NCBI GenBank assembly: GCA_964433495.1
Contig: CAYSRC010000002.1
Span: forward strand, 38,421-102,420
DNA: 64,000 nucleotides
Source of the DNA: CAYSRC01 sp964433495
GTDB lineage: Bacteria; Bacillota; Clostridia; Oscillospirales; Ruminococcaceae
Reading direction: 5' to 3'
Below the pieces are notes generated by a model, which worked only from the letters and a program-made list of their open reading frames with translations, had not been told where the DNA came from and made no database searches. The translations under genes were made by a program, and so were the position numbers. Below, piece by piece: positions 16,574 through 25,412 of the stretch. Positions within the stretch are counted from its first letter, which is position 1. Every line of letters starts with the position of its first letter.

Positions 16574-17499
16574 TTAAAAACGCTCACAATTTCTCTGTCG
16601 CAGCCGTCGGGGGAGTAGACGAACCTGTCGATATGGTCAGAGCTTATAAAGTATCGAAAGGCCGTTTTCTCCCGCCTCTCGCGGAAGCAGTCCACGATCG
16701 ACAGCTTTATCTTCATGCGCCGGGGCAGGATGCTTTTGATGAACACGCTCGCGCTCATGCCGACCTCCGCGCCGGGAAACGGCTCGGACAGCCCCGACAG
16801 GTTGGGGGTCAGCTCGATAAACACCCCGTAATCGAGCACGCTGCGCACGGCGCCGATCACCGTCTCGCCCTGCGAAAAGAGGGCGGCGTTTTGCTCCCAG
16901 GTGCCGAGCAGCTCCTTGTGGGACAGCAGTATCCTGCCCTGCTCGTCCCGCGCGCGCACGACGCACCGCAGCACGTCCCCCACCGCAATGCGCTCGGCGG
17001 GGTGGGGGATGCGGGATACCGACACGGCGTCGACCGGCAGCAGGGCGGAGATGCCCGCGCCTATGTCCGCAAAGCAGCCGAACTGCCGCACATGGGTCAC
17101 GCGGCACTCGATGATGTCGCCCGGGATGAGCTTTGAGAGATACCCGTCGTTCACCTCGCTTTGGACGGCGCGGCGGGACAGCCGCGCAAACGCCTGCCCC
17201 CGCGCGTCGGCGAAAAAGCCCGTCACGACAAATCGAACGGGCTTGCCCACGCGCGAGAGCACCGAGATCTCCTTCGAGGTCCCGTCGCCGAGACCGAGCG
17301 CGCACTCCTCGTACGGGACGACCCCGGTGATACCGCGGCATAGCGGCACGATGAGGTTTTTGTCGCGGTCGAACGCGCTCGCCTTCGCCTCGAGCGGCAC
17401 ACCCGCGTAAAAGGCAGACCGCAGCCCCGTGATGTCGGCGGTGAGCCGTGTGTTTTGTTCGGTGTCTATCAGAGCGCCCTCCCAAAATCCGTTGTTCAT
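16570..17499 (-). CDS. S1 RNA-binding domain protein (RpsA-like)
   Basis: 309 aa from the ATG at 17499 (MNNGFWEG), with GGAAAGGA just upstream; longer frames lack ribosome sites. Two S1 OB-fold repeats are visible: residues about 130-205 (PGDIIECRVTHVRQFGCFADIG) and about 210-285 (ETVIGAVRSVLDYGVFIELTPNLSGL), after an N-terminal domain that also resembles a weak S1 fold. It is shorter than canonical S1 and similar to accessory S1-domain proteins of Clostridia that bind RNA and may help translation or RNA turnover. It is divergent from ruvC. Confidence 0.85.
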   Translation of the reverse strand: MNNGFWEGALIDTEQNTRLTADITGLRSAFYAGVPLEAKASAFDRDKNLIVPLCRGITGVVPYEECALGLGDGTSKEISVLSRVGKPVRFVVTGFFADARGQAFARLSRRAVQSEVNDGYLSKLIPGDIIECRVTHVRQFGCFADIGAGISALLPVDAVSVSRIPHPAERIAVGDVLRCVVRARDEQGRILLSHKELLGTWEQNAALFSQGETVIGAVRSVLDYGVFIELTPNLSGLSEPFPGAEVGMSASVFIKSILPRRMKIKLSIVDCFRERREKTAFRYFISSDHIDRFVYSPDGCDREIVSVFN

Positions 17500-17673
17500 T
17501 TTCCTTTCCCCTCGGCACATTTTTTGTACAATGATATGCCGAGGCGGCATGGGGCATGACAGGGCGGGGCAGCGCCGAAGGCGGCCCGACCCCGCGGCCC
17601 GTTTGCCCATGCGATGCGCGGCGTGCGCAATCCGACGCCGCACATGCCCTTTCGGCGTGCGGTGTCATTTGTT

Positions 17674-17702
17674 TTGCGTTGGCCCGCTTAATGTGTTATA
17701 AT
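17674..17702 (+). promoter_or_regulatory. Promoter of the ruvCAB operon
   Basis: TTGCGT (17674-17679) and a perfect TATAAT (17697-17702) with a 17-base spacer, about 90 bases before ruvC. No LexA-type box was recognised beside it. Confidence 0.75.
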
Positions 17703-17792
17703 AGCCCCAAAGCGGCTTTTGACGGTGCTGTTTTTGCGCCGGTCTGCGGTGTTGAGCGCGCGAAACCTGCAAAAGGGGTATTGACGGACACA

Positions 17793-18302
17793 ATGAGGAT
17801 AGCGGGAATAGACCCCGGGTACGCGATTGTGGGTTACGGGGCGGTCGAATACAACGCGAGCAGGTTCACCGTCGGCGAATACGGCGCGGTGCTGACCGAG
17901 GCAAAGACGCCCTTCACCGACAGGCTGATGCAGATAGACAACGAGCTTTCGGCTTTTTTTTCAAGGGTCAGCCCCGAGGCGGTGGCCGTCGAGAAGCTGT
18001 ATTTCACCAACAACCAAAAGACCGCCATCGACGTCGCACAGGCGAGGGGCGTCATTCTGCTTTGCGCGGCAAGGCGCGGGATACCCGTCTTTGAGTACAC
18101 CCCCCTTCAGGTCAAGATGTCGGTCGTCGGCTACGGCAGGGCGGAAAAGAAGCAGGTCATGGAGATGACGCGGATGATTCTGGGCCTCGACAGCGTGCCC
18201 AAGCCCGATGACACCGCCGACGCACTTGCGATAGCCGTCTGCCACGCGCACACCGCGGCGTCGCAGATGGGAAGAATACTGTCATACGCAGGGAGGCGGT
18301 AG
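17793..18302 (+). CDS. ruvC: Holliday junction resolvase RuvC
   Basis: 169 aa from the ATG at 17793 (MRIAGIDPG). The four acidic catalytic residues of the RNase H-like fold are in place: Asp in GIDPG, Glu in AVEKLYF, and the pair in KPDDTADALA. RuvC cuts Holliday junctions symmetrically during recombination repair with RuvA and RuvB, whose genes follow immediately. An upstream frame extending to 17556 has no support. Length is normal. Confidence 0.97.
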   Translation: MRIAGIDPGYAIVGYGAVEYNASRFTVGEYGAVLTEAKTPFTDRLMQIDNELSAFFSRVSPEAVAVEKLYFTNNQKTAIDVAQARGVILLCAARRGIPVFEYTPLQVKMSVVGYGRAEKKQVMEMTRMILGLDSVPKPDDTADALAIAVCHAHTAASQMGRILSYAGRR

Positions 18303-18305
18303 ACG

Positions 18306-18905
18306 ATGATCCGTATGTTAAGGGGCACCGTTGAGGAAAAGACGACGGACAGCGTCGTGCTCATGTGCGGGGGCGTCGGCTTTTTTGTGTCGATCCCGAC
18401 CTCGGTGTACGCGTCCCTTCCCGAGGCGGGGGGCGAGGCGACCCTCTACACCTGCTTCAGCGTCAGGGAGGACGGCATGGAGCTGTTCGGCTTTGCCGAC
18501 CGCGCGCAGCAGACGCTCTTCAGACAGCTGACGGGCGTCTCGGGCATAGGGCCCAAGGCGGCGCTGTCGGTGCTGTCGATGTACGACCCCGACAGGGTCG
18601 CGCTCGCCGTCGCCGCGGGGGACTACAAGGCGTTCACCGCCTGTCAGGGCATAGGGCCCAAGATCGCGCAGCGCATTGTGCTCGAGCTCAAGGACAAGCT
18701 GAAGATAGGCGCGTCGATCACGGTGTCGGCCCCGGGCGGGGCAGCCGCCCCGCTTTCACAGGGCGCGGCGTCCGACGCGGCGGCCGCGCTGGTCGCGCTC
18801 GGCTTTTCGGGAAGCGAGGCCGCGCAGGCGCTCGCGAAGCTGCCCGAGGGCATGAGCGCCGAAGACATGATCTCGGCGGCGCTGCGCTCGCTCGCCTCGA
18901 GATAA
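18306..18905 (+). CDS. ruvA: Holliday junction branch migration protein RuvA
   Basis: 199 aa starting 3 bases after ruvC. Domain I is an OB fold (residues 1-63), domain II has two helix-hairpin-helix motifs (LTGVSGIGPKAAL and FTACQGIGPKIAQRI), and a flexible Ala-rich linker leads to domain III (DAAAALVALGFSGSEA), which contacts RuvB. RuvA tetramers hold the four-way junction. Normal length. Confidence 0.97.
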   Translation: MIRMLRGTVEEKTTDSVVLMCGGVGFFVSIPTSVYASLPEAGGEATLYTCFSVREDGMELFGFADRAQQTLFRQLTGVSGIGPKAALSVLSMYDPDRVALAVAAGDYKAFTACQGIGPKIAQRIVLELKDKLKIGASITVSAPGGAAAPLSQGAASDAAAALVALGFSGSEAAQALAKLPEGMSAEDMISAALRSLASR

Positions 18906-18920
18906 CAAAGGGGGAAAGGG

Positions 18921-19976
18921 ATGTTCGGCAGAGAAAACGAGTTTGACTTCGAAAACCGCCTTGTCGCGCCCGAGGAGGCCCCCGAGGACGCAGACGGCGA
19001 AAACTCTCTTCGACCCAAAACGCTCGAGGAGTACATCGGACAAAAGCAGGCGAAGGAAAACCTTTCGATCTATATGAAGGCGGCGCAGGGGCGCGGCGAG
19101 GCGCTCGACCACCTTTTGCTCTACGGCCCCCCGGGGCTCGGCAAGACCACCCTCGCGCAGATTGTCGCGCACGAGATGGGGGTCAACATACGCGTCACAA
19201 GCGGCCCCGCAATCGAAAAACCGGGGGATCTCGCGGCATTGCTCACAAATCTCGCGCCGGGGGATATACTGTTTATAGACGAGATACACCGTCTTTCCCG
19301 CGCGGTCGAGGAGGTTTTGTACCCGGCGCTCGAGGACTTTGCGCTCGACATCATCATCGGCAAGGGCCCGTCGGCGCGCTCGCTGCGCATCAATCTGCCG
19401 CAGTTCACGCTGGTCGGCGCGACGACGCGCGCAGGGCAGCTTACCTCGCCCCTGCGCGACAGGTTCGGGGTGATCCTCAAGTTAGAGCTGTACACGCAGG
19501 GCGAGATCGCCTCCATCGTGCGGCGTTCGGCGTCGATTTTGGGGGTCGAGTGCGACGAGAGCGGCGCCGCCGAGATAGCAAAGCGCTCGCGCGGCACCCC
19601 GCGCGTGGCGAACAGGCTGCTTCGCCGCGTCAGGGATTTTGCCGAGGTGCTGGGCGACGGCAGGGTCACGCGCGAGCTTGCGGACGCCGCGCTGACGCGC
19701 ATGGACATCGACGAACTCGGGCTCGACAACATCGACAGACGGCTCATGCGCGCAATTATCCAAAACTACGCGGGCGGCCCCGTGGGCCTCGAGACGCTTG
19801 CCGCGATGCTGGGCGAGGAGGCGGTGACGCTTGAGGACGTGTGCGAGCCCTACCTAATGCAGATCGGCTTTTTGTCCCGCACCCCGCGGGGGCGCTGCGT
19901 GACCGACGCCGCATATAAGCACCTCGGCCTCGAGCGCGAGCCCGCCGAGGGCGGCGCGCAGCAGCGGCTGTTTTGA
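18921..19976 (+). CDS. ruvB: Holliday junction branch migration ATPase RuvB
   Basis: 351 aa, 15 bases after ruvA with a GGGGGAAAGGG ribosome site. AAA+ ATPase: Walker A GPPGLGKTT near residue 70, Walker B IDEIH, sensor 1 GATTRAG, arginine finger region SPLRDRFG, and C-terminal winged helix (EPYLMQIGFLSRTPRGR). It pumps DNA through the RuvA-bound junction. Completes the ruvCAB operon. Confidence 0.97.
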   Translation: MFGRENEFDFENRLVAPEEAPEDADGENSLRPKTLEEYIGQKQAKENLSIYMKAAQGRGEALDHLLLYGPPGLGKTTLAQIVAHEMGVNIRVTSGPAIEKPGDLAALLTNLAPGDILFIDEIHRLSRAVEEVLYPALEDFALDIIIGKGPSARSLRINLPQFTLVGATTRAGQLTSPLRDRFGVILKLELYTQGEIASIVRRSASILGVECDESGAAEIAKRSRGTPRVANRLLRRVRDFAEVLGDGRVTRELADAALTRMDIDELGLDNIDRRLMRAIIQNYAGGPVGLETLAAMLGEEAVTLEDVCEPYLMQIGFLSRTPRGRCVTDAAYKHLGLEREPAEGGAQQRLF

Positions 19977-20202
19977 GCGGCGCTGAGGGTATTTTTAGTT
20001 TATTACTAAGCTGACGAGGCGGGCCGATGCCGACGATGTGCATGTGTCCGCAGGACGCGGTTGGCCGTGCGGCACTTTTGATCACTGCCGGCAGGGGGAC
20101 CTGCATCGCCGGGCGGCGAGGCAATCCGCCGCACAAAATGCTGTGTTAAATGACGGGGCCCTGCCCCTTCTTGAATCTCTTTTTAAGGAGTATGATCGAT
20201 CT

Positions 20203-21555
20203 ATGGGACGACTTTTCGGCACCGACGGCGCGAGGGGCATAGCAAACGAGGACCTCACGTGCGAGCTCGCCATGGCAATCGGCCGCGCCGCAGCGCACAC
20301 GCTCACGCGGCACAACAAACACAGGGCAAAGATAGTCATCGGGAAAGACACGCGGGTGTCAGGCGACATGCTCGAGAGCGCGCTTGCCGCGGGCATGTGC
20401 TCGGTCGGCGCGGACGTCGTGCTTTTGGGGGTCGTGCCGACCCCGGCGGTGGCCTATCTTGTCAGGCGATACGGCGCGGACGCGGGCGTCGTCATCTCGG
20501 CGTCCCACAACCCGGTCGAGTTCAACGGCATCAAGCTGTTCAACGGCGACGGGTTTAAGCTCGCCGACGAGATAGAGGACGAGATAGAGGCGTTTGCCGC
20601 CGAACGCTCGGACGAGATAGAGCTCAAGACGCGCGGCGAGATAGGCTCGATCGAAAAGATAAAGACTGCCGTCGACGACTATGTCGGCTATCTTGCGTCG
20701 TGCGCGAGCGGCGACCTCAAGGGGCTTCGCGTCGCGGTGGACTGCGCGAACGGCGCGTCGAGCGAGACCGCGAAAAAGCTGTTTTCGACGCTCGGGGCCG
20801 ACTGCGTCTTCACCGGCGACCGCCCCGACGGCAAGAACATCAACGACGGGGTGGGCTCAACCCACCTCGACAACCTGCGCGCACTTGTCAAAAGCGCGGG
20901 CGCGGACATCGGCGTCGCCTTTGACGGGGACGCCGACCGCTGCCTCGCGGTGGACGAAAAGGGCGGCGAGATCGACGGGGACAGGATCATCGCGCTGTTC
21001 GCCGAGGAGCTTAAGCAGCAGGGCAAGCTCGCGGGCGACACCGTTGTCGTAACGGTGATGACCAACCTCGGCTTCATCGACTTTTGCAAAAGGCGCGGCA
21101 TAAACGCCGTGCGCACCGCCGTGGGCGACCGCTATGTCTTGGAGGAGATGCGTGCGAAGGGGTACTGCATCGGGGGCGAGCAGTCGGGTCACATCATCAT
21201 GACCGACTACAGCACCACCGGCGACGGCGAGCTGACGGCGGTAAAGCTGCTGCGCATCCTCAAAAAGCGCGGGTGCAGGGCGTCCGAGCTCGCGGGCGAC
21301 CTCACAAGGTACCCGCAGCTTTTGCTCAACATCAAGACGACGCCCGAGGGCAAGCAGGCCTATCTCGAGGACGACGGGCTCGCCGCCTTTATCGAGGGGC
21401 AGAACGACGCCCTCGGCGACGAGGGACGGGTGCTTGTGCGCGTCAGCGGCACCGAGCCGCTCATCAGAATCATGGTCGAGGGCCTTGACGGCGGGCGGAT
21501 ACGCGACATCGCCCACGCCATCGAGGACAGGATAAACGAGAGGATAAAGGCCTGA
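20203..21555 (+). CDS. glmM: Phosphoglucosamine mutase GlmM
   Basis: 450 aa from the ATG at 20203 (MGRLFGTDGARG, the canonical GlmM start) behind AAGGAG. The phosphoserine catalytic loop SASHNP places the active Ser at residue 101; the metal loop DGDADR lies near residue 243 and the C-terminal phosphate-binding loop RVSGTEPLIRIM near residue 420. It converts glucosamine-6-phosphate to glucosamine-1-phosphate for UDP-GlcNAc and peptidoglycan synthesis. A longer frame from 20038 lacks support. The stop overlaps the next start (TGATG). Confidence 0.97.
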   Translation: MGRLFGTDGARGIANEDLTCELAMAIGRAAAHTLTRHNKHRAKIVIGKDTRVSGDMLESALAAGMCSVGADVVLLGVVPTPAVAYLVRRYGADAGVVISASHNPVEFNGIKLFNGDGFKLADEIEDEIEAFAAERSDEIELKTRGEIGSIEKIKTAVDDYVGYLASCASGDLKGLRVAVDCANGASSETAKKLFSTLGADCVFTGDRPDGKNINDGVGSTHLDNLRALVKSAGADIGVAFDGDADRCLAVDEKGGEIDGDRIIALFAEELKQQGKLAGDTVVVTVMTNLGFIDFCKRRGINAVRTAVGDRYVLEEMRAKGYCIGGEQSGHIIMTDYSTTGDGELTAVKLLRILKKRGCRASELAGDLTRYPQLLLNIKTTPEGKQAYLEDDGLAAFIEGQNDALGDEGRVLVRVSGTEPLIRIMVEGLDGGRIRDIAHAIEDRINERIKA

Positions 21556-22445
21556 TGAGACCCGCGCAGGGCTGGAAGGACTACGAGCTCATCGACTGCG
21601 GTGACAGGCAGCGGCTCGAGCGGTGGGGCGATGTCGTGCTCGTGCGCCCCGACCCGCAGGCCATCTGGAAAAAGAACGACGCGCTCGCGCTGTGGAACAG
21701 GGCGCACGCGGTGTACCGCCGCTCGGATAAGGGCGGCGGCAGGTGGGTCTACAACAGGCCCGTCCCGCCCGAGTGGACGATTGCGTGGCGCGGCATAAAG
21801 CTCAACGTCACACCGACGGGCTTTAAGCACACCGGCGTCTTTCCCGAACAGGCGGCGAACTGGCAGCTCTATCTCGACATCCTCGGCGCCGCCCGGCGCC
21901 CGGTAAAGGTTTTAAATCTCTTCGGCTACACGGGCGCGGCGACCGTCGCCTGCCTCATGGGCGGCGCGTCGGTGTGCCACGTCGACGCGAGCAGGGGCAT
22001 GGTGGCGGCGGCCAAACGGAATGTCCTGCTCAACGGCCTCGGCGGCGCGGACGTCCGCTATATCGTCGACGACGCGGCAAAGTTTGTCGCGCGCGAGATC
22101 CGCAGAGAGGTGCGCTACGACGCGCTCATCATGGACCCCCCGAGCTACGGCAGGGGGCCGTCGGGCGAGGTGTGGAAGCTTGAGGACAACATCTTCGAGC
22201 TCGTGCGCCTGTGCGCCGGGGTGCTGAGCGACAGGCCGCTGTTTTTTGCGCTCAACTCCTACACGGCGGGGCTTGCGCCGTCGGTTTCGGGGTACATCGT
22301 CTCGCGCGTCTTAGGCTCGCGGGGCGGTCGGGTGACAAGCGACGAGATCGGCCTGCCCGTTACCGACAGCGGGCTGTGTCTGCCGTGCGGCAGCACGACG
22401 GTTTTTATTTCCGACGAGGTGGAGAAGGACAATTGCGCAATATAA
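21555..22445 (+). CDS. Class I SAM-dependent methyltransferase, rRNA-type (RlmI/RlmK-like)
   Basis: 296 aa. After an N-terminal beta-rich part (residues 1-105) comes a Rossmann methyltransferase: motif I LNLFGYTGAATVA (near residue 117), acidic strand-2 end HVDASRGM, and motif IV DPPSYGRG (near residue 195), the signature of base-modifying RlmI/RlmK/RsmD-like enzymes. The RlmI-type PUA domain is absent. Likely an rRNA methylase; exact base unknown. It overlaps glmM by one base and ecfA1 by 13 bases, so all three are coupled. Confidence 0.85.
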   Translation: MRPAQGWKDYELIDCGDRQRLERWGDVVLVRPDPQAIWKKNDALALWNRAHAVYRRSDKGGGRWVYNRPVPPEWTIAWRGIKLNVTPTGFKHTGVFPEQAANWQLYLDILGAARRPVKVLNLFGYTGAATVACLMGGASVCHVDASRGMVAAAKRNVLLNGLGGADVRYIVDDAAKFVAREIRREVRYDALIMDPPSYGRGPSGEVWKLEDNIFELVRLCAGVLSDRPLFFALNSYTAGLAPSVSGYIVSRVLGSRGGRVTSDEIGLPVTDSGLCLPCGSTTVFISDEVEKDNCAI

Positions 22446-23260
22446 TCGAGATCAAAAATGTGAGCTTCGGCTATGACGACAAGCAGGTGCTGCGGGACGT
22501 CTCGCTCGACGTCCGCCGGGGGGAGTTTTTGGCGATAATCGGCGCGAACGGAAGCGGTAAGTCGACCCTTGCCAAGCACATGAACGCGGTGCTGCTCCCC
22601 GAGAGCGGCGCGGTGCTCGTCGAGGGCATGGACACTGCGGACGAAAAGCGGCTGTTCGACATACGAAGGACGGTGGGGATGGTGTTTCAAAACCCAGACA
22701 ACCAGATCGTCGCGTCGGTCGTCGAGGAGGATGTCGCCTTTGCGCTCGAAAACCTCGGCGTCGAGCCTACGGAGATACGCAGGAGGGTGGACGAGGCGCT
22801 CGACATCGTCGGCATGCGGGAGCATTCGCTGTCCGCGCCCTATCACCTCTCGGGCGGGCAGAAGCAGCGCATCGCGATAGCGGGCGTCCTGGCCATGCGC
22901 CCCGACTGCATCGTGATGGACGAGCCCACCGCGATGCTCGACCCAAAGGGGCGCAGGCGGGTCATCGAAACGATCGAGGACCTCAACAAAAACCACGGCA
23001 TCACGGTGGTGCTGATCACCCACTATATGGAGGACGCCGCCAGGGCCGACAGGATCGTCGTCATGAGCGACGGCCGCGTCGCCGTCGAGGGCACGCCGCG
23101 CGAGGTCTTCCGGGACGCGGGGCGGATCAAATCCCTCGGGCTCGACGTGCCGCCCGCGAGCGGGCTGTGCCGCGAGCTCAAGCGACTCGGGGCCGGCATC
23201 GACCCGACTATTGTGTCGCCCGACGAGTGTGTCGAGGCGATCGCGGGGCTGTTTCGCTGA
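22433..23260 (+). CDS. ecfA1: Energy-coupling factor transporter ATPase EcfA1
   Basis: 275 aa. The start is a TTG at 22433 (giving MRNIIEIKNVSFGYDD) with GGAGAAGG 5 bases upstream, inside the end of the methyltransferase gene. Walker A GANGSGKST (near residue 38), Q-loop FQNPDNQIV, signature LSGGQKQR and Walker B CIVMDEPT are all intact. With EcfA2 and EcfT it forms the shared energising module for vitamin- and metal-uptake S components in the membrane. A repeat-filled stretch of 477 bases separates it from ecfA2. Confidence 0.95.
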   Translation: MRNIIEIKNVSFGYDDKQVLRDVSLDVRRGEFLAIIGANGSGKSTLAKHMNAVLLPESGAVLVEGMDTADEKRLFDIRRTVGMVFQNPDNQIVASVVEEDVAFALENLGVEPTEIRRRVDEALDIVGMREHSLSAPYHLSGGQKQRIAIAGVLAMRPDCIVMDEPTAMLDPKGRRRVIETIEDLNKNHGITVVLITHYMEDAARADRIVVMSDGRVAVEGTPREVFRDAGRIKSLGLDVPPASGLCRELKRLGAGIDPTIVSPDECVEAIAGLFR

Positions 23261-23359
23261 AGCCCGCGCCCGAAGGTAAAAAAGCGGCGGCCGTTCAAAA
23301 AACTGTTGACGGACCGAGACAAAGGCCTTAGGCGAGTTCGGTTCCGGAGGTAAACATTG

Positions 23360-23555
23360 TCAATCCCTCAGTCGCACATGTGCGACAGCTCCCTTTACAC
23401 AAGGGAGCCGAAGGTCAAGGGCGACCCTTAGCTTATTTTTGCGGAAGTGGTTGCATGGGCGAGCTTAATCGGAACGATAGCTCGCCGCTCCGCGCGACAG
23501 ATGCGCATCGTTCCGATTGCGTTCGGTTGCCCCCTTTTTACACAAGGGGGCCGCG
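23360..23555 (+). repeat. Dispersed composite intergenic repeat (copy B, plus orientation)
   Basis: TCAATCCCTCAGTC, then a palindrome GTCGCACATGTGCGAC, then GACAGCTCCCTTTACACA, followed by GGGCGAGCTTAATCGGAACGA and CTCCGCGCGACAGATGCGCA. The same blocks occur in inverse orientation at 15855-16101, and a weaker match to the last block lies near 41355-41385. The pattern CCCTCAGTC-hairpin-GACAGCTCCCTTT is typical of dispersed repeats in gut Clostridia genomes. Confidence 0.8.
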
Positions 23556-23659
23556 GGACGGCGCTCGATTTTGGGATGAGAACGCCCAAAACAAAGCGTT
23601 TGCATCCCCGGGAGATTCGACCAACAGACAAAGCGGAACGGCCGAAACAGCCCTACTCC

Positions 23660-23688
23660 TTTACAAAAAGGGGCTTCGGTGCTATAAA
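23660..23688 (+). promoter_or_regulatory. Promoter for ecfA2-ecfT-truA
   Basis: TTTACA (23660-23665) and TATAAA (23683-23688) with a 17-base spacer, about 50 bases before ecfA2. It would restore expression downstream of the repeat. Confidence 0.6.
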
Positions 23689-23737
23689 TATTCTTGCGCG
23701 GCAAGGCCGCGATAAGCAGTTTTTTTCAGGAGACGCA

Positions 23738-24607
23738 ATGAGCGCAGTGATTGAAACAAAAAACCTGAGCTATGTCTACTCTCAGGGGATGCCCGACGAG
23801 AAGCTGGCGGTGGACAACGTCAGCATCTCGGTGGAAAAGGGCGAGCTCGTGGGCATAATCGGCCACACGGGAAGCGGCAAGTCGACCCTTATCCAGCATC
23901 TCAACGGCCTGCTGAAGCCGACGTCGGGCAGCGTCCTTGTCGACGGCGAGGACATCTGGAAAAACAAGGACAGGATGCGGGAGTTCCGCTTCAAGGTGGG
24001 GCTTGTTTTTCAGTATCCCGAATACCAGCTCTTTGAGGAGACGATATACAAGGACATCGCCTTCGGCCCCAAAAACATGGGTCTTTCGGACGGCGAGATA
24101 AGGGACAGGGTTCTCAGCGCCGCGCGCTTTGTGGGGATCGGCGAGGACATGATGGAGCGCTCGCCCTTCGAGCTGTCGGGCGGTCAAAAGCGCCGCGCGG
24201 CGATTGCGGGGGTGCTCGCGATGGATCCCGAGGTTCTTGTGCTGGACGAGCCCACGGCGGGGCTCGACCCCGCGGGGTGCGACGAGATTTTAGGCGAAAT
24301 AAAAAGCTTTCACCGCCAGCGGGGCACGACGGTGCTGCTGGTCTCTCACTCGATGGACGACGTCGCGTCGTTTGCCGACCGGGTTTTGGTGATAAACAGG
24401 GGCGGCGTGTTCTGCTTTGACACGGTCGAAAACGTCTTTGCGCGGGCGTCCGAGCTTCAGAGCCTGGGGCTGTCAATCCCGACGGTCACGGGAATCTTGC
24501 TCGAGCTGCGCCGGCGCGGCATACCCGTGCAGTCAAACGCCTTCACCGCCGAGAGCGCCGCGCGGATCGTGCTGGACGCGCTTGAAAGGAGCAGAGCCGA
24601 TGCTTAA
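23738..24607 (+). CDS. ecfA2: Energy-coupling factor transporter ATPase EcfA2
   Basis: 289 aa from the ATG at 23738, preceded by AGGAGA; the frame upstream runs through repeat DNA and is not coding. Walker A GHTGSGKST, Q-loop FQYPEYQLF, signature LSGGQKRR and Walker B VLVLDEPT are intact. Partner of EcfA1 in the ECF transporter. Its stop lies 8 bases inside ecfT. Confidence 0.95.
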   Translation: MSAVIETKNLSYVYSQGMPDEKLAVDNVSISVEKGELVGIIGHTGSGKSTLIQHLNGLLKPTSGSVLVDGEDIWKNKDRMREFRFKVGLVFQYPEYQLFEETIYKDIAFGPKNMGLSDGEIRDRVLSAARFVGIGEDMMERSPFELSGGQKRRAAIAGVLAMDPEVLVLDEPTAGLDPAGCDEILGEIKSFHRQRGTTVLLVSHSMDDVASFADRVLVINRGGVFCFDTVENVFARASELQSLGLSIPTVTGILLELRRRGIPVQSNAFTAESAARIVLDALERSRADA

Positions 24608-25412
24608 GGACATCACCCTCGGGCAGTACTTTTACCGCGATTCGGCGATCCACAAGCTCGACCCGAGAACCAAGCTGCTGTTTACGCTGGTGTACATCGT
24701 GCTGCTCTTCACCTGTAAAAACTTTGTGTCGCTCGGCGTCATGCTGCTGTTCTGCGCGGTGTTGTTCGCCGCGGCAAAGATACCGATCAAGCTTGTTTTC
24801 AAGAGTGTAAAGCCGATACTGCCCATTGTCGTCTTTACCTCGATATTAAACCTCTTCTTCGTGCAGGGCGACGTATTGGTCGAGTTTTGGGGGCTGCGCA
24901 TAACCTATCAGGGTCTTTATTTTGCGCTTATGATAACGCTGCGCATTATCGCGCTCATCGCCTGCTCGTCGCTGCTGACCTACACGACCTCGCCGATTGC
25001 GCTGACCGACGCCATCGAGCGGCTGCTGAGGCCCCTCGCGAAGCTCAGGGTGCCGGTGCACGAGCTCGCGATGATCATGACCATTGCGCTGCGATTTATC
25101 CCGACGCTTATCGAGGAGACCGACAAGATCATGTCGGCGCAAAAGTCGCGCGGCGCGGGGCTTGACACCGGCAGGTTTATCGACAAGGTCAAGGCCCTCG
25201 TGCCGGTGCTGGTGCCGCTGTTTATCTCGGCGTTCCGGCGCGCCGACGAGCTCGCCCTCGCGATGGAGTGCCGCTGCTACCGCGGCGGGGAGGGCAGGAC
25301 GCGCCTCAAGCAGCTGCGCTTTGCGGGCGGGGACGCGGCGGCACTCGGCCTTTGTGTCGCCGTCACGGCGTCGGTCGCGGCGCTCAACCTGCTTCTGCCC
25401 TCCGTCATATGA
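24600..25412 (+). CDS. ecfT: Energy-coupling factor transporter transmembrane protein EcfT
   Basis: 270 aa from the ATG at 24600 behind AAAGGAG. Starts with the typical GQYFYRDSAIHKLDPRTK segment, has five or so membrane helices, and ends with the coupling helices that hold the ARG-type motifs (QKSRGAGLD and MECRCYRGGEGRT) that dock on the two ATPases. It overlaps ecfA2 by 8 bases and truA by 4. Confidence 0.95.
   Translation: MLKDITLGQYFYRDSAIHKLDPRTKLLFTLVYIVLLFTCKNFVSLGVMLLFCAVLFAAAKIPIKLVFKSVKPILPIVVFTSILNLFFVQGDVLVEFWGLRITYQGLYFALMITLRIIALIACSSLLTYTTSPIALTDAIERLLRPLAKLRVPVHELAMIMTIALRFIPTLIEETDKIMSAQKSRGAGLDTGRFIDKVKALVPVLVPLFISAFRRADELALAMECRCYRGGEGRTRLKQLRFAGGDAAALGLCVAVTASVAALNLLLPSVI

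Larger units (their letters stand above)
23261..23737. other. Repeat-containing break between ecfA1 and ecfA2
   Basis: No gene. It holds the dispersed repeat at 23360-23555 and a new promoter at 23660. ecfA1 and ecfA2 are usually adjacent in Firmicutes, so this gap is probably the result of repeat insertion. Confidence 0.7.
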
